A stretch of DNA of 64,000 nt, taken from positions 3,629,001 to 3,693,000 of the forward strand of contig NZ_JAUSYQ010000002.1 of NCBI RefSeq assembly GCF_030816965.1, given 5' to 3'. Under the pieces are notes generated by a model. It was not told the origin of the DNA. It was given only the letters and a program-made list of their open reading frames with translations, and searched no databases. The position numbers were made by a program, and so were the translations under genes. The stretch comes from Streptomyces canus (lineage in GTDB: Bacteria > Actinomycetota > Actinomycetes > Streptomycetales > Streptomycetaceae). Positions 45,438 through 53,430 of this stretch are shown piece by piece (positions within the stretch are counted from its first letter, which is position 1; every line of letters starts with the position of its first letter).

Positions 45438-45458
45438 CGTACGGGCCCGTCCCGTACG
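45438..45458. promoter_or_regulatory. Leader hairpin upstream of ssbB
   Basis: CGTACGGG pairs with CCCGTACG around a five-base loop, 22 bases before the ssbB start. It could terminate an upstream transcript or shape the ssbB leader. Confidence 0.45.
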
Positions 45459-45633
45459 GCTGCTGCTGTCTGCGTGCCGACCGCGTCACCGCGATGGCCG
45501 CGAAGCCAGACTGCCTCCGCCGGGCCGAGCCCGCTGGGCCCTGTGGACGGTCCACGGCTTGTGGAGAACTCCGCCACCCGAACGAGGGAACGGGTCCACA
45601 GACCCGCCCCTCACCCCACCGCCGTCACGCCCC

Positions 45634-47682
45634 TCACCCCACCCCGACGACCCTGCCGTACTGCTCCCGGACCTCCCGGTAGCGCAGCAGCTCCGCCGCC
45701 ACCGGATCCAGCACCCGCGCCCGCCCGCACCCGGACGCCGCCTCCCGCAGCCGCCGTTCCGCCTCCACGCCGTACCGCCGCGCGGGCCCCCGTGCCGCAA
45801 TCCGGCAGCTCCACTCGACGATCGGGCCGCCGATGATGCCGGCCACCATCAGCAGCACCGGGACCCCCAGGTTCGGCGCCATGACCCCGACGATCTGGCC
45901 CACCAGCCAGAGCCCGCCGACGATTTGAAGAAGCGTCATGGACGCCTGCGCCAGTACGGCCACCGGCCACCAGCCCGGACGCGGCGGACGGCCCGGTGGC
46001 AGCCCGGCTCGGGCCGTCAGCTGGTCCAGCGCCTCGGGCAGCCCCTGGGAGCCGCGTACGGCCGCCTCGCGCACCGCCTGTGCCCACGGCGCGGGCAGCC
46101 CCGCCGAAGCCCGGTCGGCGAGCGTCCGTACGGCCTGCTCCACACGCTGGCGCGCGGTCGCCTCCTCGTCGGGCTGGGCACGCACCGGCAGCCGTCCCGT
46201 GGAAGGTTCGCGCCGGCCCTCGAACCAGCGCCACAGCCTCAACCAGGGTGTTCCGCACGCGCGGTTGGCGTTGCGCAGCCAGGCGCGTTCGGCCGCCTCG
46301 CCCGCCGCGGTGGCACCGACCGCGTCCGCGAGCCGGGCGGCGAAGTCGTCGCGCGCCTCCTCGCTCAGCCCGGTGCGCCGGCCCGTCGCGTAGACAGGCC
46401 GCAGCCGCCACGCCGCCGCGTCCACATCGGCCGCGATCCGCCGCGCGGGAGCTCCGCGCTCCGTCACGAAGTGGCCGAGCGCCTCCCGCAGTTCACCGAC
46501 ACCGTCCCCGGTGAGCGCCGACAGCGCGAGCACCGTGGCGCCCGGTTCGCCGTACTCCCCGAGGGCGATCCCGTCCTCGTCCAACAGCCGCCGCAGATCG
46601 TCGAGGACCTGCTCGGCGGCCTCCCCGGGCAGCCGGTCGATCTGGTTGAGCACGACGAACATGACCTCCGCGTGGCCCGCCATGGGCCGCAGATAGCGCT
46701 CGTGCAGGATCGCGTCGGCGTACTTCTCGGGGTCGACGACCCAGATGACGGCGTCGACGAGCGCCAGGATCCGGTCCACGTGCTCGCGGTGCTGGACCGC
46801 GGCCGAGTCGTGGTCGGGCAGGTCGACCAGGACGAGCCCGCGCAGCTGGGCCTCGGATTCGGCACTTTGCAACGGGCGCCGCCGCAGCCGGGGCGGGATG
46901 CCGAGCCGCTCGATGAGACTGGCCGAACCGTCGCTCCAACTGCACGCGATCGGCGCGGCGGTGGTGGGCCGGCGTACGCCGGTCTCCGAGATGGCCACTC
47001 CGGCAAGCGAGTTGAACAGCTGAGACTTGCCGCTGCCCGTCGCACCGGCGATGGCGACGACGGTGTGCTGCCCGGAGAGCCTGCGCCGGGCCGCCGCCTC
47101 GTCCAGGACCTGGCCGGCCTCGGCGAGCGTGCGGCTGTCGAGCCGGGCCCTCGAGAGCCCGACCAGCTCCCGCAGCGCGTCCAGACGGGAACGCAGGGGG
47201 TCGTCGTACGTGAGCGGGGCGGGGGGCGGTGCGTTGTGCCCACGCACCTCCATGGCGGCGGCCTGCTCGGTTTCGGCGGTGACCCGGCGCGCGATGAGCC
47301 CGTCGTCCCAGGAGTCCGCGCAGTCGCCGTCGGGGGCAGCGGTGTGGGCCGGCTCCGGGGAGCCGCTACCGGCTTCCCTGCGCCCCCGCCCCGCCCCGGC
47401 ACGCGCGTGACCGTCGGCGGGCGCACGCCCCGGAGCCTCGCTCACGTTCCCCTCCTCGTCCCGCTCAGGACCGCTCTCCGGCCCCGACACCGTCTCCACG
47501 CGCGCGTGCTCGTCCTCACCCTCCGGCTCCACCTCGGCATCGGCCTCGGCCTCGGCCTCGGCCTCGGCCTCGGGCAAAGGCTCCTCGACCGACCTCTCCC
47601 CGCCCCTCTCCGGGTCCCCCGATTCCCCCGATACGGCGTTCGCCGCCTGCTCCGTGTGGTCCTGATCCGTGACGGCGGTCAT
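45634..47682 (-). CDS. dynB: Dynamin-like GTPase with two C-terminal membrane helices
   Basis: 682 residues. The first 130 are acidic and disordered, with an (EA)n run encoded by GGCCTC repeats. The GTPase domain has P-loop GATGSGKSQLFNSL (about 206-219), switch T in TTAAPIA, DxxG VLVDLPDHDS and LNQID (NKxD-like). Two membrane segments lie near 592-640 (ASMTLLQIVGGLWLVGQI; GVPVLLMVAGIIGGPI). It follows its partner GTPase by three bases; the ribosome site GGAGAGG is inside the partner's end. The pair resembles DynA/DynB, which support FtsZ rings during Streptomyces sporulation septation. Assignment of A and B is from memory. Confidence 0.8.
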   Translation of the reverse strand: MTAVTDQDHTEQAANAVSGESGDPERGGERSVEEPLPEAEAEAEAEADAEVEPEGEDEHARVETVSGPESGPERDEEGNVSEAPGRAPADGHARAGAGRGRREAGSGSPEPAHTAAPDGDCADSWDDGLIARRVTAETEQAAAMEVRGHNAPPPAPLTYDDPLRSRLDALRELVGLSRARLDSRTLAEAGQVLDEAAARRRLSGQHTVVAIAGATGSGKSQLFNSLAGVAISETGVRRPTTAAPIACSWSDGSASLIERLGIPPRLRRRPLQSAESEAQLRGLVLVDLPDHDSAAVQHREHVDRILALVDAVIWVVDPEKYADAILHERYLRPMAGHAEVMFVVLNQIDRLPGEAAEQVLDDLRRLLDEDGIALGEYGEPGATVLALSALTGDGVGELREALGHFVTERGAPARRIAADVDAAAWRLRPVYATGRRTGLSEEARDDFAARLADAVGATAAGEAAERAWLRNANRACGTPWLRLWRWFEGRREPSTGRLPVRAQPDEEATARQRVEQAVRTLADRASAGLPAPWAQAVREAAVRGSQGLPEALDQLTARAGLPPGRPPRPGWWPVAVLAQASMTLLQIVGGLWLVGQIVGVMAPNLGVPVLLMVAGIIGGPIVEWSCRIAARGPARRYGVEAERRLREAASGCGRARVLDPVAAELLRYREVREQYGRVVGVG
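47534..47573. repeat. GGCCTC hexanucleotide repeat
   Basis: About six tandem copies of TCGGCC/GGCCTC in the N-terminal acidic part of the dynamin-like gene, giving EAEAEAEAEADAE. Copy number may vary by slippage without shifting frame. Confidence 0.75.
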
Positions 47683-47685
47683 CGG

Positions 47686-49293
47686 TCACCTCTCCTTCTG
47701 CAGTACGGACAGCGCGGCGATGAATTCGGCCTGGGGTTCGGGGTGTACGTCGAGTGCGTCGAGCGGGGCGAGTCGGCGTTCGCGTTCGGTGTGCACGACC
47801 CGGTCGAGGTGCTCGGCGAGCAGCCGTCCGCCCCGGTCGCGCAGCCGCAGGGCGCCGTGCGCGCCGATCCGCTCGGCGAGCCCCTCACCGGCGACCCGCG
47901 CGCGGCGTCCGCCGAGCAGCGCGGTGGCGACGAGGGCGGCGACCGTCTCCGGGTCGGGCGCGACCCCGCGGTCGAGGTCGCGGATCTCCTCCTCGGCGTA
48001 CTCCTCCAGCTCCCGCCGCCAGCGCCGTACGGCCATCCCGATCCGGTGCTCGGCGCTCTCCGTGGTCGGATCGCGGTCCGTCAGTTCCGGCGCGGCCGCG
48101 GCCGGTTCGCGCCGCCAGGCCTCGTCGACGCGCTCGTCGGCGGCGGTCACCGAGCACAGCAGCAGGGCGCCCAGGCTCTCCACGAGTGCGTCCAGGAGCT
48201 CCGCGGCGGTGCAGTCCAGGGGGAAGGCCCGCCAGCGCTTGAGGGCGTCACCGGCGAGCACGGCACCGGCCTGCAGCCGCCCCCGCACGCGCGCGTACTC
48301 GCTGTCGTACGCCCCCTCGACGGCAGCGGTGAGCCGCAGCGCGGCCGCGTACTGGGCGGCGGCCGCGGCGGCCAGCTCCGGCATCCGGGACTTGAGGGAG
48401 GCAAGCACACCGTGGGCCGTACGGGCGACGGCGTACCGCCGGGCGGCCGGGTCCTGCACCTGGTGGACGAGCCAGGTCCGCAGGGACGCCACGGCGGTGG
48501 CCGGCAGCAGCCCGCCGCCCCAAGCCGACTCGGGCAGTTCCGGCACCGTGAAGCGGGGCACGTCGCCGAGGCCCGCCTTGGTGAGCAGGGCCCCGTACTG
48601 CCGCGAGACCTCGGAGACGACCTGGTGCGGCACCCGGTCGAGGACGGTCACGAGCGTGGCGTCGTACTCCTTGGCGGTGCGCAGGAGGTGCCAGGGGACG
48701 GCGTCGGCGTAGCGGGCGGCCGTGGTGACCATGATCCAGACGTCCGCCGCGCAGATCAGCTCGGCGGCGAGAACGCGGTTGTCGGCGACCAGGGAGTCGA
48801 CGTCGGGGGCGTCCAGGAGTGCGAGGCCCGGCGGGAGGGTGTCGGCCGTCTCGATGCGGAGCACGCGCGTGGGGTCCTCGCCGGGCAGCAGGAGCTCGTC
48901 CCCCGCCTCCTGTTGAGGCACCCACACGCGCGTGAGGTCGGGCAGTACGCGCATTCCGCTGAACCAGTGATGGTCCTCCGGATGGCAGACCAGCACCGGT
49001 GTCCGCGTGGTCGGCCGCAGCACGCCCGCCTCGCTCACCCGCCGTCCCACAAGGGAGTTGACGAGGGTCGACTTGCCGGCCCCGGTGGAACCGCCCACGA
49101 CGGCCAGCAGTGGCGCTTCGGGGTCCCTCAACCGGGGCACCAGGTAGTCGTCGAGCTGGGCGAGCAGTTCGTCGCGGTTGGCACGCGCGCGTGGGGCCCC
49201 TGGCAGGGGCAGGGGAAAGCGTGCGGCGGCGACACGGTCGCGCAGGGCGGAGAGTGCGTCGAGCAGCTGAGGCCGTACGTCCAAGGTCACCAC
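47686..49293 (-). CDS. dynA: Dynamin-like GTPase, soluble partner
   Basis: 535 residues from GTG at 49293 ([20 protein letters not shown]). P-loop [17 protein letters not shown] (about 68-84), TTRTPVLV, Dxx[10 protein letters not shown] and TVLDRV. The remainder is helical; unlike its partner it shows no clear membrane helix. A longer N-terminus to 49440 is in frame but not coding-like. No Shine-Dalgarno; TAAAAT on the coding strand lies 17 bases upstream of the GTG, so the transcript leader would be very short. Likely forms a heteromeric GTPase with the next gene. Confidence 0.8.
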   Translation of the reverse strand: MVTLDVRPQLLDALSALRDRVAAARFPLPLPGAPRARANRDELLAQLDDYLVPRLRDPEAPLLAVVGGSTGAGKSTLVNSLVGRRVSEAGVLRPTTRTPVLVCHPEDHHWFSGMRVLPDLTRVWVPQQEAGDELLLPGEDPTRVLRIETADTLPPGLALLDAPDVDSLVADNRVLAAELICAADVWIMVTTAARYADAVPWHLLRTAKEYDATLVTVLDRVPHQVVSEVSRQYGALLTKAGLGDVPRFTVPELPESAWGGGLLPATAVASLRTWLVHQVQDPAARRYAVARTAHGVLASLKSRMPELAAAAAAQYAAALRLTAAVEGAYDSEYARVRGRLQAGAVLAGDALKRWRAFPLDCTAAELLDALVESLGALLLCSVTAADERVDEAWRREPAAAAPELTDRDPTTESAEHRIGMAVRRWRRELEEYAEEEIRDLDRGVAPDPETVAALVATALLGGRRARVAGEGLAERIGAHGALRLRDRGGRLLAEHLDRVVHTERERRLAPLDALDVHPEPQAEFIAALSVLQKER

Positions 49294-49616
49294 ATGTGAA
49301 GAATGCCCAATTTTAGGGGAATTCTGAAGCATATGAGCATGTCTGCGCGCCGACGGAACACATCGGACGGAAGGGGCGACTGGGACACGGGCACAGTCCA
49401 GGCATAACGAGTGCACAACACCCGGTGCGCAAGGCGCCAAAAGCGGTGCACGATTCGTACCTGCCTGCGATTATCAGGACCGCTTCACCGAACCTCCACA
49501 TCGAGCCACGGAGGCGAAGCAACAGGGGCAAGGACGCGGGAGCCCTATCCTTGTCCCCGGCAACGTCACGGACCGGCCCACACCCGGGCACCCCAAGACA
49601 GAGGCCACCACACCCG
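49294..49616. promoter_or_regulatory. Intergenic region dynA / tRNA-Arg
   Basis: 323 bases without a supported gene. It holds the dynA promoter on the minus strand (TAAAAT, about 49311-49316) and the tRNA promoter on the plus strand, possibly TATCCT (49546-49551). Several short frames here have no coding character. Confidence 0.4.
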
Positions 49617-49689
49617 GCCCCCGTAGCTCAGTGGATAGAGCAGGCGCCTTCTAAGCGCTTGGCCGCAGGTTCGAGTCCTGCCGGGGGCG
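49617..49689 (+). tRNA. tRNA-Arg (anticodon TCT)
   Basis: Full cloverleaf: acceptor GCCCCCG/CGGGGGC, D-arm GCTCAGTGGATAGAGC, anticodon arm GGCGC-CTTCTAA-GCGCT with anticodon TCT, T-arm GCAGG-TTCGAGT-CCTGC, discriminator G followed by CA. It reads AGA, a rare codon in Streptomyces. A degenerate copy of its 3' two-thirds lies about 1.1 kb downstream. Confidence 0.95.
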
Positions 49690-49695
49690 CATATA

Positions 49696-49730
49696 CCCTC
49701 TCACCTGCGGAAACGCGTGAGGGGCTTTTT
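49696..49730 (+). terminator. tRNA terminator
   Basis: CCCTCTCAC and GTGAGGGG form a stem with one bulge around CTGCGGAAACGC, followed by CTTTTT. Confidence 0.85.
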
Positions 49731-49823
49731 CGTGTCCGGATGCACATCGCTCTGGAACAGGCACCTTCACCCGTCCGCGACCGCGAATAACGGAATAGCA
49801 CCGGGTAGCACACCTTCGGTATC

Positions 49824-50102
49824 GTGGACAGCACGACGGCGCAGCCGGAGATCACTCAGCACGATCTGCGCACCCGCTCCAAAGAAATCATGGAGGCCCT
49901 CGGGGGAGGACATGCGTTCACCGTCACCCGCGACGGGCATCGTGTCGGCGAGCTGATCCCGCTCCACCGCCGTCGCCGCTTCGTCCCCCGCGCCGAGTTC
50001 GCGGCCAGGTCACGTACCGCCCCTGACATCTCGCTGGACGCCTTCCTCGACGACCAGGACGCCGTCGTCGAGCAGGAGTTGAACAACCCGTATGCCCGTT
50101 GA
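49824..50102 (+). CDS. Phd/YefM-type antitoxin
   Basis: 92 residues from GTG at 49824. The N-terminal Phd fold is seen in EITQHDLRTRSKEIMEALGG and HAFTVTRDGHRVGELIPLHR; the C-terminal part (about 65-92), which would wrap the toxin, is acidic (SLDAFLDDQDAVVEQELN). It binds operator DNA and neutralises the PIN toxin whose frame overlaps its last codons. It lies directly downstream of a tRNA gene and upstream of a degenerate second copy, as in small genomic islands. The operator was not identified. Confidence 0.85.
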   Translation: MDSTTAQPEITQHDLRTRSKEIMEALGGGHAFTVTRDGHRVGELIPLHRRRRFVPRAEFAARSRTAPDISLDAFLDDQDAVVEQELNNPYAR

Positions 50103-50502
50103 GCACGAGCTACCTGCCGAGATGGCCATCAGCGCCATCACCCTCGCGGAACTCTCCGCAGGCCCCCACCAGGTGCGCGGCGGCGAGCAGAGCGACTACG
50201 ACGAACACGCCGAGCGGGCCCGCCGCAGGGACGTCCTGCAGCGCGCCGAAAACGAATTCGACCCCATCCCCTTCGGCGTGGAGGCGGCCTGCATCTACGG
50301 CAGAATCTGCGCCGCCGTCGTCTCCACAGGCCGCAAGCCCCGTCGCCCAGTGGCCGACCTGATGATCGCCGCCCCTGGCGGCCGCCGGGGGATTCCCCCT
50401 GTTCACCACCACCCCGACGACTTCAAGGGCCTCGACGACTTGATCACCATCGTGCCCGTAACGCGGCCCGAGATCCTGCCTGACCGGTTGCACCGCGCCT
50501 GA
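50092..50502 (+). pseudogene. VapC-like PIN-domain toxin, N-terminally truncated
   Basis: 136 codons starting MPVEHELPAEMAISAITLAE. The normal N-terminal strand with the first catalytic Asp (LLDTN-type motif) is missing; the frame passes from MPVE directly into LPAEMAIS, as if about 20-25 codons were deleted. The middle Asp region (RKPRRPVADLMIAA) is kept. Then GGRRGIPPVHHHPDDF replaces what the neighbouring frame gives as LAAAGGFPLFTTTP, indicating one inserted C near 50375 and one lost base near 50412. Ribonuclease activity is therefore improbable. Confidence 0.75.
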
Positions 50503-50718
50503 GCGACCGCCACGGCGCTGCCGTATCGATCCGCCCGACGTCGACGAGCGGCGCGCTCCCGCGTACGGGGCACCGCGGGGCTCTGCCTACGACTCCGGCG
50601 CCGTGGTGAGCCGGGGCAGTACCCAGCCGATGGGCGCAGGAAGGGACAGCAAGCGCCTCGACGGCTTTCGTTCGCGAAAGACCCGCGAGTACGCAGGTGA
50701 GCACATCGCTCACCCCCT
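50503..50718. other. Non-coding stretch inside the putative island
   Basis: No frame with convincing coding character. With the tRNA-like remnant and its terminator that follow, about 337 bases to 50839 contain no gene. Confidence 0.4.
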
Positions 50719-50766
50719 GGCGCCTTCCAAGCGTTTGGCCGCGAATCGAGTCCTGCCGGGGGCGCC
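50719..50766 (+). repeat. Degenerate second copy of the tRNA-Arg 3' part (att-like)
   Basis: GGCGCCTTCCAAGCGTTTGG followed by CCGCGAATCGAGTCCTGCCGGGGGCGCC matches 49643-49690 of the tRNA with about five differences including a one-base gap. The 5' half of a tRNA is absent. It has the form of an attachment-site duplicate left by an element integrated into the tRNA gene. Confidence 0.75.
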
Positions 50767-50773
50767 CAGTCTC

Positions 50774-50798
50774 CGCCCACCTTCGGGAGGGCGTTTTT
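50774..50798 (+). terminator. Terminator after the tRNA-like remnant
   Basis: CGCCC-ACCTTCGGGA-GGGCG followed by TTTTT. It implies that the remnant once carried a complete tRNA transcription unit end. Confidence 0.7.
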
Positions 50799-50839
50799 GC
50801 TGGTCCGGTGTCAATCCTCCGGGAACGTGGAGGCTTCCT

Positions 50840-51312
50840 CTATGCGGCCGCCCTCAGGGCGAGGCCGGTGCGGTACTCATGTTCGTAGTCGATCGGGCTT
50901 TTGAAGCCACGAATGCTGTGCAGTCGACGGGTGTTGCAGAAGCCGGCGATCCAGGTGGCGATCTTGACGCGGGCCTCGGCCCGGGCGGCGACGGTGTGCC
51001 GGTGGACGTACTCGACCTTGAGGGCGCCGTTGAACGCCGCGCGCACGGCGTTCATCTCAAGCTCCTTGATCCGCTTCAGCTTCTCGGCGTCCTGCCTGCG
51101 CAAACGCTGCAGTTCCTCACGCTCGCACTCGATCAGCCCGCCGACTTCGCGCCCTCGGACGCCTTCCTGGCTCTGCTCATTCACGTCCCCAAGGACCCCT
51201 CGCCGACGCCCGGATCCCCCGCGACCTGAGCGACCGGTTTCCCCGTCTCCATCGCGATCCGGACCGCACCCTCAAGGAACTCCGGCTCGAACTTCCGACG
51301 CTGCTCTGCCAT
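50840..51312 (-). mobile_element. IS3-family insertion sequence remnant
   Basis: About 470 bases of an element normally about 1.2 kb. orfA start at 51312: MAEQRRKFEPEFLEGAVRIA and onward, ending prematurely at TGA 51181-51183. In another frame (50840-51184) an orfA tail (GVRGREVGGLIECEREELQR) is joined to the C-terminus of an orfB integrase (ALKVEYVHRHTVAARAEARV; HSIRGFKSPIDYEHEYR). The orfB catalytic core (most of the DDE domain) is deleted. No terminal inverted repeats found. Not mobile. Confidence 0.85.
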
Positions 51313-51386
51313 GACCCAACTTCCCCAGCAGTCGCAGTCCTCACGCTACGAGGGGAGGGCCACGCGCCGATACGTCGTCACCGGCG

Positions 51387-52250
51387 CTACTGGTACCGGT
51401 AGATGGCGCTGTGGTCCTCCAGTTGCTCCGGTGTCACACCCCACGGCGGCATCTTCTCTCTCCGCGCCACGATCCGGCCGCGCTGGGCGTCTCCCGGACC
51501 GGGCGGCTTCGCGGGGAGATAGCGGGCGTTCCGATGCCGCAGCTGCCAGCGGGACCACACGAGGTCGACGAAGGCATGGTGCATCCAGAAGACCGGGTCG
51601 TTGACGGAGGCGCCGGTCGCCATGTGGCCCCCGACCCATCGGTGGACCCGGTTGTGGTTGCGCCACGACACCGCGCCGTGTCCCTGTCCCCAGCCCTCCA
51701 ACTTGTTGCGGAACCCTTTGGCCGATGTGGAGTTCCAAGGCGCCGTGTCGTAGACCGGATCTGCGAGGGCAGACTTCAGATCCGTGGCCGTGGGCAGGGC
51801 GATGGGGTCCCGGGGGCGGCCGAGGTCGCGCATCAGGTACTCGGCGTCGGTGACCCCCTCCTTGATGGTCCACTGGCCGTGCCGGCGGGCGAAGGGGCCG
51901 GTCATGACCTGCCGGTCGGAACGCCGCCCGGTGCCGCCGAGCAGGTCCTCGGTCCACGGTACGGCCGTCGAGCTGCGGTTACGCGTCCAGTCCCAGTACG
52001 GCAGGGTCACCGACTCGTCCACGCGGCGCAGCGCCCCCTCCAACTCCAGCAGCAACCTGCGGTGCCACGGCAGGAAAGTGGGTGCCATGTGGGCCACGCG
52101 CAGGCCGCTCTCGCCGTCGGGAACGTAGTACTGGATGTGCATGCGCACGAACTCGTCGTACTCGCCACGGCGTTTGACCTCGAGGAGCGCGTTGACGAAC
52201 CGGCGCCGCTCGGTAGGGGTGAGCGTGCTGACGTCCTTACGCGTGTACAT
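51387..52250 (-). CDS. melC2: Tyrosinase
   Basis: Type 3 copper monophenol oxidase of 287 residues that makes melanin precursors. Copper A ligands H38, H54 and H63 (FVRMHIQYY, RVAHMAP, LPWHRR); copper B ligands H199, H203 and H225 (WRNHNRVHRWVGGH; FWMHHAF). It has no signal peptide and is exported with its cofactor protein. Its ATG (52250) lies inside the end of the cofactor gene, 14 bases overlapping, the normal melC arrangement. The sequence is closer in memory to the secondary type (melD2-like) than to the classical melC2, but this cannot be decided here. Confidence 0.92.
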   Translation of the reverse strand: MYTRKDVSTLTPTERRRFVNALLEVKRRGEYDEFVRMHIQYYVPDGESGLRVAHMAPTFLPWHRRLLLELEGALRRVDESVTLPYWDWTRNRSSTAVPWTEDLLGGTGRRSDRQVMTGPFARRHGQWTIKEGVTDAEYLMRDLGRPRDPIALPTATDLKSALADPVYDTAPWNSTSAKGFRNKLEGWGQGHGAVSWRNHNRVHRWVGGHMATGASVNDPVFWMHHAFVDLVWSRWQLRHRNARYLPAKPPGPGDAQRGRIVARREKMPPWGVTPEQLEDHSAIYRYQ

Positions 52251-52854
52251 GGCGATGACCCCCCTGGGCTCCCTGGCCGCCGCTCGGCGTCCCGCTGTCG
52301 TGCATGCGGCTGCCGCTTCCGTCCGCCACGGCCAACCGTGCGGTGGGGCCGAGTTCGTCCACAGCCGCGCGCGCCGCGGCCAGCGGTGTCGGATACGACT
52401 GGTAGTGGTCGATCATGGTCATCCAACTGCCGTCCACGCGACGCATCAGGTGCAGTGGCCGACCGTCCACGGTGACGTGCCACGCACCGGAGACGTCGTC
52501 TCCCTGCTGCCCGGCGTCGTGTCTGACGCCGACGATGCGCCGTCCGCGGTACGTCTCGCCGAACCGCGCCTCCTCCGATGAGCCCAACGCGGCCAGGACC
52601 GGCGCGAGCGCCACCCCGGCCGCCGACGCGACCAGCCCCCGCAGCACCAGCCTCCGCCTGGTTGACTGCGTGAACCTGACGACGGGCGACGGGTATGGGG
52701 CTGCAGCCGGTGGCGAGGCGTCGACCGCGAGTGCCGGGGAGCCGACGGCGGACCTCGTGGCGTCGGCCGCGGAACTCGCGGAGTGGTCCGCGTTGTTCAC
52801 CGATCCGGTCACGGCTTCCCCCGGACCGGCCCTCGACGGCTGCCCGTCGGCCAT
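52237..52854 (-). CDS. melC1: Tyrosinase cofactor (copper chaperone)
   Basis: 205 residues as called. The core (about 65-185) has a twin-arginine-like signal TRRRLVLRGLVASAAGVAL, then FGETYRGRRIVGVRHD, GAWHVTVDGRPLHLMRRVDG and MIDHYQSYPTPLAAARAAVDEL, as in MelC1, which loads copper into tyrosinase and carries it through the Tat pathway. The 60 residues before the signal are unusual, so the true start may be later (GTG near 52809) or the N-terminus is aberrant; ATG 52854 has no good ribosome site. Confidence 0.8.
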   Translation of the reverse strand: MADGQPSRAGPGEAVTGSVNNADHSASSAADATRSAVGSPALAVDASPPAAAPYPSPVVRFTQSTRRRLVLRGLVASAAGVALAPVLAALGSSEEARFGETYRGRRIVGVRHDAGQQGDDVSGAWHVTVDGRPLHLMRRVDGSWMTMIDHYQSYPTPLAAARAAVDELGPTARLAVADGSGSRMHDSGTPSGGQGAQGGHRHVHA

Positions 52855-53430
52855 GGTGCGCAGGGTTGTTGCGCGCCATCGCCGAAGGCGTCACCGACCG
52901 GCGGGACCTTGTCGCTCAACCGCTTCTCGTCGGCGCCCGACGTGGGCTTCGAGCCTTCGCAGCCGTCCTTGCGGGAGGGGGCGAGCAAGGAGGCCATGTC
53001 ACCGTCGAGAGCTTCACCGCCCGATGCCGGGACGGCGGGCGTGCCCGGGTCGTGGGCTCGTAAAGGGTGCGTTTCCCTGGTGATTGAGGTCACCGCGGCA
53101 CCCTACAGACGTGCCGGAACACACTCGGACGTTCTCTCACCCGAACGGACTACCTGCGTCGACATGACCACACGAACGAGGGGTTCACAGCTCGGCGGGA
53201 TACGCAGCGTCAGGCCCACATGCGGGACTTTCCCGCCCTGCCGCGCGCCGCCTGCCTGACAATTTAAGAAAAATCCGACTTCCCCCATTCAACATGCTTG
53301 CCAGGTTTGAACTGATTAGCACCGGTTGCGGCTAGAGTGACGCGCACCTCTCGACGCGCCCCTTCCGCGCGCACCTCGCCTTTGTGCCGCCCCCTTTGAC
53401 ACCGCAACCTCCCGAAGGGCAACACCGGTC
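52855..53430. other. Long intergenic region upstream of melC1
   Basis: 576 bases. On the minus strand a frame at 52809-53093 (MTSITRETHPLRAHDPG ... SDKVPPVGDAFGDGAQQP) has coding-like third positions and would run out of frame into melC1; it may be a lost N-terminal exon-like part or a decayed small gene. The part 53250-53340 is AT-rich (GACAATTTAAGAAAAATCC) with TAGAGT at 53333-53338 as a possible -10 for the secreted-protein gene on the plus strand. Confidence 0.35.

Noticed and set aside
49313..49591. Minus-strand frame between dynA and the tRNA
   Set aside because: No conserved features and atypical codon use; the region is needed for two promoters.
50719..50766. Second functional tRNA gene
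   Set aside because: The 5' acceptor and D-arm are missing and the T-arm has a deletion, so no cloverleaf forms.
53307..53338. TTGAAC ... TAGAGT as a promoter for the 53431 gene
   Set aside because: Spacing is 20 bases, too long for a standard promoter; only the -10-like TAGAGT is retained as a candidate.
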